The notes under the pieces are model-generated. The model was not told the DNA's origin, did no database searches, and saw only the letters and a list, made by a program, of their open reading frames with translations. Of a DNA stretch of 64,000 bases, positions 28,030 to 34,984 are shown one piece after another. This DNA comes from Rubrimonas sp036788415 (GTDB lineage Bacteria > Pseudomonadota > Alphaproteobacteria > Rhodobacterales > Rhodobacteraceae), in the NCBI RefSeq assembly GCF_036788415.1, contig NZ_DAIQNN010000009.1, forward strand, positions 1-64,000, given 5' to 3'. Both the position numbers and the translations under genes were made by a program. Positions within the stretch are counted from its first letter, which is position 1. Each line of letters begins with the position of its first letter.

Positions 28030-28554
28030 CTAAAACGCCTCGTCCGCCCGCGCGCCCCAGAAATCCGCCTTCTCGGCCCATCCGCGCGCGCCCTCGACCG
28101 ACAGCTCGCACCACTCGGCGCGGCAGCCGCGGATCTGGGCGACGACGCCGGTCTGGACCCGCGCCACCAGAGCGGCGCCGGCTCGCGGCTCCGCGCGCAG
28201 CGGCGCTTCGGGCCGCGCGGTGATCACCGCAGCCCGTCCGCCGCGCAGCAGGCCGTGATGCACCCACCCCCCTGCCCCGTCGGAATCGACGACCTTGCGC
28301 CAGTGGCCGTGCTCGGCGAGCACTTCGAGCGGCAGGCCGCGGCGCAGGAACACCCAGTCGATGCGATGCGACAGCCCCGGCCCGCGGCGCGCATTGGCCT
28401 TGTCGGAGTTGAGCGTCACGAAGCGCGGCAGCGGCAGGTTGGTTTCGGGGCCGAGGCGCGGCTCGCCGGCTGGGGCCGCATGGCCCGTCGCCAGCGCCAG
28501 CGCGATCCCCGCGATCAGGAGGCCGCGCGCCGCGCGGCTTGGTCGTCTGCGCAT
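28030..28554 (-). CDS. SH3-domain protein with signal peptide
   Basis: A 174-residue exported protein. A basic N-terminus and hydrophobic segment (residues 1-29) form a signal peptide. Two bacterial SH3 (SH3b) repeats follow: VTLNSDKANARRGPGLSHRIDWVF...GHWRKVVD and a second one with APLRAEPRAGAALVARVQTGV...EWCELSVEGARGW. Such proteins bind peptidoglycan or serve as periplasmic adaptors; the partner is not evident. It is divergent from the hydroxyacid dehydrogenase gene with 72 bases between starts. Confidence 0.85.
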   Translation of the reverse strand: MRRRPSRAARGLLIAGIALALATGHAAPAGEPRLGPETNLPLPRFVTLNSDKANARRGPGLSHRIDWVFLRRGLPLEVLAEHGHWRKVVDSDGAGGWVHHGLLRGGRAAVITARPEAPLRAEPRAGAALVARVQTGVVAQIRGCRAEWCELSVEGARGWAEKADFWGARADEAF

Positions 28555-28626
28555 CTCTCGCCTGTTTCCTGTGGTCTTCCGCCGGCCGGGATTCTATCAC
28601 GGAGCGCACGCACAGGGGAGCCGTCC

Positions 28627-29616
28627 ATGCCGTATCGCAAGCTCAAGGTCGTCGTCACCCGCAAGCTGCCCGAGCCGGTCGAGACGCGGCTGCGCGAACT
28701 CTTCGACGTCGAGCTCAACGCCGACGACCGCCCCCTCTCGCCAGATGAGCTCGCCGAAGCGGCGGGGCGGGCCGAAGTGCTGGTGCCGACCGTCACCGAC
28801 CGGATCGACCAGAAAGTGCTCGCCCATGCCGGCGACACGCCCCTGAGGCTGATCGCCAATTACGGGGCAGGCGTCGACCATATCGACGTGCACACCGCGC
28901 GCGAGCGCGGCATGCTGGTGACCAACACCCCCGGCGTGCTGGCCGAGGACACCGCCGACATGACCATGGCGCTGATCCTCGCCGTGCCTCGCCGCATCCC
29001 CGAAGGCCTCGCGCTGATGCAGTCGGGCAAATGGGGCGGCTGGGCGCCGACGGCGATGACCGGCAAGCGCGTCTTCGGCAAGCGGCTCGGGATCGTCGGC
29101 ATGGGTCATGTCGGACAGGCGGTGGCGCGGCGCGCCGGCGCCTTCGGGCTGCAGCTGCACTATCACGACCGCCAGCGCCTGCGCGAGGAGACCGAGGAGG
29201 CGCTGGGCCTGACCTGGTGGGAGAGCCTCGACCAGATGCTCGCGCGCATCGACATCCTGACGATCCACGTGCCGCACACCCCGGCGACCTTCCATCTGAT
29301 CTCGGCGCGGCGTCTGAAGCTGATGAAGCCCTCCGCCTACATCGTCAACACCGCCCGCGGCGAGATCGTGGACGAGAACGCGCTGACGCGGATGCTGCTG
29401 AAGGGCGAGATCGCCGGCGCCGGGCTCGACGTCTTCGAGAAGGAGCCGGCGGTCAATCCGCGCCTGCTGGGGCTGCCGAACGTGGTGCTGCTGCCGCATA
29501 TGGGCTCGGCGACCGAAGAAGGCCGGATCGACATGGGCGAGAAGGTCATCCTCAACATCAAGACCTACGCCGACGGCCACCGCCCGCCCGATCAGGTCCT
29601 CCCAGCGATGCTCTGA
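28627..29616 (+). CDS. D-2-hydroxyacid dehydrogenase (glyoxylate/hydroxypyruvate reductase type)
   Basis: A 329-residue NAD(P)-dependent dehydrogenase. The Rossmann motif GMGHVG (about residue 157) and the catalytic Arg (NTARGEIVDE), Glu (DVFEKEP) and His (LPHMGSAT) are all present. It resembles the glyoxylate reductase group, which would help recycle glyoxylate and hydroxypyruvate; other D-2-hydroxy acids are possible. The start at 28627 sits after GGGAGCC. It is convergent with thrS across a 164-base gap in which no gene is seen. Confidence 0.88.
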   Translation: MPYRKLKVVVTRKLPEPVETRLRELFDVELNADDRPLSPDELAEAAGRAEVLVPTVTDRIDQKVLAHAGDTPLRLIANYGAGVDHIDVHTARERGMLVTNTPGVLAEDTADMTMALILAVPRRIPEGLALMQSGKWGGWAPTAMTGKRVFGKRLGIVGMGHVGQAVARRAGAFGLQLHYHDRQRLREETEEALGLTWWESLDQMLARIDILTIHVPHTPATFHLISARRLKLMKPSAYIVNTARGEIVDENALTRMLLKGEIAGAGLDVFEKEPAVNPRLLGLPNVVLLPHMGSATEEGRIDMGEKVILNIKTYADGHRPPDQVLPAML

Positions 29617-29780
29617 GCGGCGCCAAGCCGATCTCGACGCGCTCGCGGCTCATCGCGGCAACTCCGCCGCGTCGATCAGGGCGCGGGCGATGGTCTCGCG
29701 CTCGGCCGGCGCCTCTCCCGGTCGGGGAAGGCCGCGAGCGGAGCCGCATCGCTCTCCGCTGTAGCTCGCCTCCGACACGA

Positions 29781-31778
29781 TCAAGAGAAAGTGGCGGGAG
29801 GCGCCGCGTCGCGATCGGCGAGATCGGGCGGCGCTGCTTCCGCGCGGAGCAGAGCCGCCGCCGCATCGACGTCGAGCGTCGTGGAGCCCTGCGCGCCAAG
29901 GCGGCGCAGCGAGACGGTCCCGCTCTCGACCTCTTGGCGACCGACCGCGAGGATCGCCGGGACATGCGCGTCGGAATGCTCGCGCACCTTGTAGCCGATC
30001 TTCTCGTTGCGCAGATCGGCCTCGGCGCGCAGGCCCGCGGCGCGGAGCTTCGCGACGATCTCCCGCGCGTAAGGGTCGGCGTCCGAGACGATGGTGGCGA
30101 CCACGACCTGACGCGGCGCGAGCCAGAGCGGGAAGCGCCCGGCGGTGTTCTCGATGAGAATCCCGATGAAGCGCTCGAAGCTGCCGAGGATCGCGCGGTG
30201 AAGCATCACCGGGCGCTTCTTCGTGCCGTCCTCGGCGACGTAGTCGGCCCCCAGCCGCTCGGGCAGCACGAAATCCGCCTGCAGCGTGCCGCACTGCCAT
30301 TCGCGCCCGATCGCGTCGGTCAGCTTGAAGTCGAGCTTGGGGCCGTAGAAGGCGCCCTCGCCGGGGTCGACCACGTAATCGTTGGTCACCTTGCGCACCG
30401 CCGATTCGAGCGCGGCCTCGGCGCGGTCCCACGTCTCGTCGGAGCCGGCGCGCACCTCCGGCCGCGTCGAGAACTTGATGTCGAAGCGGGGGAAGCCGAG
30501 GTCGCTATAGACGGTGGAGAGCAGGTCGATGAAGCGCGCCGTCTCGTCGGCGATCTGGTCCTCGGTGCAGAAGATGTGCGCGTCGTCCTGCGTGAAGCCG
30601 CGCACGCGCATCAGCCCGTGCATCGAGCCTGAAGATTCATAGCGGTGGCAGGAGCCGAACTCCCACAGGCGCAGCGGCAGGTCGCGGTAGCTTTTGAGGT
30701 CGCGGTTGTAGATCTGGACGTGGCCGGGGCAGTTCATCGGCTTGAGCGCGTTGATGCGCTTCTCCTTCGCGCCTTCCTCGTCCACTTCCGCGATGAACAT
30801 GTTCTCGCGGTATTTCTCCCAGTGGCCCGACGCCTCCCACAGCTTGCGGTCGATTAGCTGGGGGGTTTTCACCTCGCGATAGCCGGCGGCGTCGAGGCGG
30901 CGGCGCATGTAGTCCTCCACCGCGCGGTAGATCGCCCAGCCGTCGGGGTGCCAGAACACCATGCCCGGCGCTTCCTCCTGGAGATGAAACAGCTTCATCT
31001 CGCGCCCGAGCCGACGGTGGTCGCGCTTCGCGGCCTCCTCCAGCATCTTCAGATGCGCGTCGAGCTCGGCCTTCGAGCGGAAGGCGACGCCGTAGATGCG
31101 CTGGAGTTGCTTGTTGCGGCTGTCGCCGCGCCAGTAGGCGCCGGCGACGCGCATCAGCTTGAAGCCGTCGGGCGGGACCTGCCCGGTATGGGCGAGGTGC
31201 GGGCCGCGGCAGAGGTCCTGCCAGTGGCCGTGCCAGTACATGCGGATCGGCTCGCCCTCGGGGATGGCGTGGACCAGCTCGACCTTGAAGGGCTCGTTCG
31301 TGGCCAGATAATGGTTGATGGCGCGGGCGCGGTCCCAGATTTCGGTGCGCACGGGCTCGCGCGCGGCGACGATCTGGCGCATCCGCTGCTCGATCTGCGC
31401 GAAATCGGCTTCGGAGAAGGGCTCCTCGCGGTCGAAATCGTAATACCAGCCGTTCTCGACCACCGGGCCGATGGTGACTTTCGTCTCCGGCCATATCTCC
31501 TGCACGGCGCGGGCCATGATGTGGGCGAGGTCGTGGCGGATCAGCTCGAGCGCCTCATGGTCCTTGGCGGTGACGATGGCGAGGCTTGCGTCGGCGGTGA
31601 GCGGGCGCGACAGGTCGCACAGCGCGCCGTCGACCTTCGCCGCCAGCGCCGCCTTGCCGAGCGACGGCGCGATGGCGGCGGCGATTTCGCCGGGCGTGAC
31701 GCCTGCGGGGAAGGCGCGGGTCGCGCCGTCGGGCAGGGTCACGGTGATTTCGCGGGCCGTCGCTTCCGCTTCGCTCAT
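29781..31778 (-). CDS. thrS: threonyl-tRNA synthetase
   Basis: A 665-residue class II synthetase with full domain set. The N-terminal TGS domain is at about residues 9-68, followed by the editing domain with HDLAHIMARAVQEIWP and CRGPHLAHTG, the catalytic core with MNCPGHVQIY, RLWEFGSCHRYESSGSMHGLMRVRGFTQDDAHIFC and GAFYGPKLDF, and the C-terminal anticodon-binding domain. Zinc ligands Cys (in MNCPGH) and His are present. It lies 70 bases downstream of dnaE2 on the same strand. No T-box or hairpin leader is evident in that gap. Confidence 0.97.
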   Translation of the reverse strand: MSEAEATAREITVTLPDGATRAFPAGVTPGEIAAAIAPSLGKAALAAKVDGALCDLSRPLTADASLAIVTAKDHEALELIRHDLAHIMARAVQEIWPETKVTIGPVVENGWYYDFDREEPFSEADFAQIEQRMRQIVAAREPVRTEIWDRARAINHYLATNEPFKVELVHAIPEGEPIRMYWHGHWQDLCRGPHLAHTGQVPPDGFKLMRVAGAYWRGDSRNKQLQRIYGVAFRSKAELDAHLKMLEEAAKRDHRRLGREMKLFHLQEEAPGMVFWHPDGWAIYRAVEDYMRRRLDAAGYREVKTPQLIDRKLWEASGHWEKYRENMFIAEVDEEGAKEKRINALKPMNCPGHVQIYNRDLKSYRDLPLRLWEFGSCHRYESSGSMHGLMRVRGFTQDDAHIFCTEDQIADETARFIDLLSTVYSDLGFPRFDIKFSTRPEVRAGSDETWDRAEAALESAVRKVTNDYVVDPGEGAFYGPKLDFKLTDAIGREWQCGTLQADFVLPERLGADYVAEDGTKKRPVMLHRAILGSFERFIGILIENTAGRFPLWLAPRQVVVATIVSDADPYAREIVAKLRAAGLRAEADLRNEKIGYKVREHSDAHVPAILAVGRQEVESGTVSLRRLGAQGSTTLDVDAAAALLRAEAAPPDLADRDAAPPATFS

Positions 31779-31848
31779 CGCTGTCGCGCCTTTCAGGTCG
31801 GTGTGTCGCTGCGGTCCGGGGCAGGCATTGGACAGGCGGATGGCGGTG

Positions 31849-34809
31849 TCAAGCCGCGGCGGGGCCCGCCCCGGGGCGCGCAGCCCCACTCGGATCGCCC
31901 GGCGGCGTCAGCAGCGGGCGCAGCAGCGCCACGGGGTGGGCGCGCAGCGTGAGACGCAGGCTGAGATAATCCGCCACCACCTGCTCGCCCTCGGTCATCT
32001 GCGGCAAGGCGACAGCGGGCTCGGCGACGCCCTCGCCCTCCAGCAGCCGCGCGAACAGCGGCAGGGGCGCGGCGCCCGTCACAGCCTTCGCCTGCCACAG
32101 CGCCTCGCGCCGCGACAGGCCGAGCCCCGCGAAGGCGTCGGCCTCGGCGAGCGCGGTCAGCGCCCGCCCGTCGGCGCCGGCGCGGCGCCAGACGTCCTCG
32201 ACCGAGACGTAGCCGTTGCCGCGCGCCGCCGCGACCCAGCGCGCATCCTCCTCCGCCAGCCCCTTGACCTGCCGGAACCCCAGCCGCAACGCCGGGCGCC
32301 CTGCCCCGTCGCGCTCGATCGAGCAATCGTGGAACGACTGATTGACGTCGACCGGACGGACCTCGACGCCATGGGCGCGGGCGTCGCGCACGATCTGGGC
32401 AGGGGCGTAGAAGCCCATCGGCTGGGAGTTCAGCAGCGCGCAGGCGAAGATCGCAGGGTGATGCTTCTTCACCCAGGCCGAGGCGTAGACCAGCAGCGCG
32501 AAGCTCGCCGCATGGCTCTCGGGGAAACCGTATTCGCCGAATCCCTCGATCTGGGCGAAGCAGCGCGCGGCGAAATCGGCGTCGTGGCCGTTGGCGAGCA
32601 TCCCCGCCACGAAGCGCTCGCGGAAGGTGTGGATCGTGCCGGTCTTGCGGAAGGTGGCCAGCGCCCGGCGCAGCCGGTCGGCCTCGGACGGGTCGAAGCC
32701 CGCGCCGACGATGGCGATCTGCATCGCCTGCTCCTGAAACAGCGGCACGCCCAAAGTCTTGCCGAGCACTTCTCCGAGCGCGTCGGAGGGGAACTCCACC
32801 TTCTCCTCGCCGCGGCGGCGGCGCAGATAGGGGTGGACCATGTCGCCCTGGATCGGCCCCGGGCGCACGATCGCGACCTGGATGACGAGGTCGTAGAAGC
32901 GGCGCGGGCGCATGCGCGGCAGGAAGTTCATCTGCGCGCGGCTCTCGACCTGGAAGACGCCGAGGCTGTCGGCGGCGCAGAGCATGTCGTAGACGGCGGG
33001 GTCCTCGGGCGGGATGCTGGCGAGGGTCAGCCGCTCTCCGTGCTCCTGCGCGATCAGGTCGAGCGCCTTGCGCAGGCAGGTCAGCATCCCCAGCGCGAGG
33101 ATGTCGACTTTCAGGATCCCCAGCGCGTCGATGTCGTCCTTGTCCCATTCGATGATCGTGCGGTCCTCCATCGCCGCGTTCTCGATGGGGACGAGTTCGT
33201 CGAGCCGCCCGCGCGTGATCACGAAGCCGCCGACATGCTGCGACAGGTGGCGCGGGACGCCTATGATTTCGTTGACCAATTCGAGCGTGCGGGCCAGCCG
33301 CGGCTCGGCGGGGTCGAGGCCGAGCTCGCGGATGCGCGCCTCCGGCACGCCCTCGGAGGACCAGCCCCAGATCTGGGAGGCGAGCGCGGCGACGGCGTCG
33401 GCGCTCAGCCCCATCGCGCGGCCCACTTCGCGGATGGCGCGGCGGGCGCGGAAATGGATGACGGTGGCGCACAAGCCCGCGCGGTGGCGGCCGTAGCGCT
33501 GGTAGAGGTGCTGGATGACTTCCTCGCGGCGCTCGTGCTCGAAATCGACGTCGATGTCGGGGGGCTCGTCGCGGGCTTCGGAGACGAAGCGCTCGAAGAC
33601 CATGCTCGCGACTTCGGGGCCGATGGCGGTGACGCCGAGGGCGTAGCAGACAACGGAATTGGCGGCGGAGCCCCGGCCCTGGCAGAGGATGCCGCGGCTC
33701 TCGGCGAAGGCGACGACGTCGCGGACCGTCAGGAAATAGCGGGCGTAGCCGAGTTTCTCGATGAGTTTCAGCTCCTTGTCGGCCATTGCGCGGACGCGCG
33801 GCGGCGGGCCGTCGGGGTAGCGTCGGGCGAGGCCCTCCTCGGTGAGGCGGGCGAGGCGGGGCTGGGGTTCCTCGCCCTCGGCGACCTCGTCGGGATATTC
33901 GTAGCGCAGCTGGTCGAGCGAGAAGCCGATGCGGGCGGAGATTTCAGACGTTATGTCAATGGCTTGCGGGTATTTCTTGAAAAGGCGGCGCATCTCGGCC
34001 TCGGCGCGGAGGCGGCGCTCGGCGTTCGTCTGGGCGGCGCGGCCGAGCTGGTCGATGGTCGTGCGCAGGCGGATGCAGGAGAGGATGTCGGCCAGCATGC
34101 GGCGGCGGGCGGCGTGCATCATCGCGCCGGAGGTGGCGGCCATCGGGGCGCCGGAGCGTTCGGAAAGGGCGGCTATCGCCTTGAAACGACTGGCGTCCTC
34201 GCCGTCATGGAAGGGGGCGGCGGCGAGGAAGGCGGAGCCGGGGGCGCGGGCGGTCCAGCGGGCGGCGTCCGGGGGGGCGGAGGGGTCGTCGCCGCCGTGC
34301 AGGAGCAGGATCAGACCGTCCGCCCAGGCGTCGAGATCGTCGGCGCGCAGAAGGCATTTTCCCTTTTGCGCCCGGCGCTTGCCCAGCGTCAGCAGGCGGC
34401 AGAGGCGGCCATAGGCGGCGCGGTCGGTGGGGAGGGCGGTGATGTCAGGATGGTCCTCGAAAGACAGCCGCGCGGCGACCAGGAGGCGGGGGGCGGAGCG
34501 GGCGGAAAGTTGGGTAAGTGCTTGTTTTGGTGCGGGAATGTTGCCGCCGGAATCGGGCTTGGGGCGGGCGCCGCGGGCGGCGATTTCGGCATGGGTGACG
34601 GCCTTGCGGTCGCGCGGGGCGGCGGCGCGCTCGCGGGCGATCTCGCGCGCGGCGACATGGGCGCGCACGACGCCGGACAAGGTGTTGCGGTCGGCGATGG
34701 CGATGGCCTCGAGACCTAGCTCGGCGGCGCGGGCGACGAGTTCCTCGGGGTGCGAGGCGCCGGTGAGGAAGGTGAAGTTGGAGGTCGCGGACAGCTCGGC
34801 GAAGGGCAT
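31849..34809 (-). CDS. dnaE2: error-prone DNA polymerase DnaE2, apparently without its C-terminal OB domain
   Basis: A 986-residue C-family polymerase that copies damaged DNA with ImuB. The PHP domain starts at FAELSATSNFTFLTGASHPEEL; palm signatures GRGSAANSVVCYALG and PPDIDVDFEHERREEVIQHLY carry catalytic Asp residues, and RHLSQHVGGFVI and FPESHAASFALLVYASAW are typical of DnaE2. Family members are usually about 1050-1150 residues. Here the protein stops soon after LTLRAHPVALLRPLL with a Gly/Ala/Pro tail, where relatives continue into an OB-fold region (VAGLVLVRQRPGSA-type). No OB-like sequence is found in other frames before thrS. ATG 34809 chosen because upstream sequence runs through the 11-bp repeats. 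Confidence 0.9.
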   Translation of the reverse strand: MPFAELSATSNFTFLTGASHPEELVARAAELGLEAIAIADRNTLSGVVRAHVAAREIARERAAAPRDRKAVTHAEIAARGARPKPDSGGNIPAPKQALTQLSARSAPRLLVAARLSFEDHPDITALPTDRAAYGRLCRLLTLGKRRAQKGKCLLRADDLDAWADGLILLLHGGDDPSAPPDAARWTARAPGSAFLAAAPFHDGEDASRFKAIAALSERSGAPMAATSGAMMHAARRRMLADILSCIRLRTTIDQLGRAAQTNAERRLRAEAEMRRLFKKYPQAIDITSEISARIGFSLDQLRYEYPDEVAEGEEPQPRLARLTEEGLARRYPDGPPPRVRAMADKELKLIEKLGYARYFLTVRDVVAFAESRGILCQGRGSAANSVVCYALGVTAIGPEVASMVFERFVSEARDEPPDIDVDFEHERREEVIQHLYQRYGRHRAGLCATVIHFRARRAIREVGRAMGLSADAVAALASQIWGWSSEGVPEARIRELGLDPAEPRLARTLELVNEIIGVPRHLSQHVGGFVITRGRLDELVPIENAAMEDRTIIEWDKDDIDALGILKVDILALGMLTCLRKALDLIAQEHGERLTLASIPPEDPAVYDMLCAADSLGVFQVESRAQMNFLPRMRPRRFYDLVIQVAIVRPGPIQGDMVHPYLRRRRGEEKVEFPSDALGEVLGKTLGVPLFQEQAMQIAIVGAGFDPSEADRLRRALATFRKTGTIHTFRERFVAGMLANGHDADFAARCFAQIEGFGEYGFPESHAASFALLVYASAWVKKHHPAIFACALLNSQPMGFYAPAQIVRDARAHGVEVRPVDVNQSFHDCSIERDGAGRPALRLGFRQVKGLAEEDARWVAAARGNGYVSVEDVWRRAGADGRALTALAEADAFAGLGLSRREALWQAKAVTGAAPLPLFARLLEGEGVAEPAVALPQMTEGEQVVADYLSLRLTLRAHPVALLRPLLTPPGDPSGAARPGAGPAAA

Positions 34810-34830
34810 CAGGCGGCCCTCGGCGCGGGG

Positions 34831-34854
34831 CCCCGTTCGGGAAGATGAACGGGG
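34831..34854. repeat. stem-loop just upstream of dnaE2
   Basis: Perfect 8-bp arms (CCCCGTTC / GAACGGGG) with an 8-base loop end 21 bases before the dnaE2 ATG. On the minus-strand transcript this hairpin would sit near the ribosome-binding region. It could limit translation, end the upstream transcript partially, or be a protein-binding palindrome. Confidence 0.55.
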
Positions 34855-34871
34855 CGGCGGGGCGTATGATT

Positions 34872-34937
34872 TGCGTCGGACATGCGTCGGACATGCGTCG
34901 GACATGCGTCGGACATCTGTCGGACAAATGTCGGACG
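34872..34937. repeat. six tandem 11-bp direct repeats upstream of dnaE2
   Basis: Four exact copies of TGCGTCGGACA (34872-34915) are followed by two diverged copies (34916-34926 starting TCT, 34927-34937 starting AAT) that keep GTCGGAC. The period of 11 bases is close to one DNA turn, so all copies face one side of the helix. The period is not a multiple of three and the array lies in the 175-base gap between the pentapeptide-repeat gene and dnaE2, so it is unlikely to be coding. Confidence 0.85.
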
Positions 34938-34984
34938 GGGGCTGGGACGGGGGTTTCGGCAAGGAAGGTTGCGGGGCATGGCGG

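Noticed and set aside
34831..34854. GTTC...GAAC upstream of dnaE2 as a second LexA box
   Set aside because: The alphaproteobacterial LexA site is a direct repeat GTTC-N7-GTTC; here the arms are inverted and eight bases apart.
34872..34937. The 11-bp repeats as a CRISPR or coding repeat
   Set aside because: There are no unique spacers between copies and the period is not a multiple of three.
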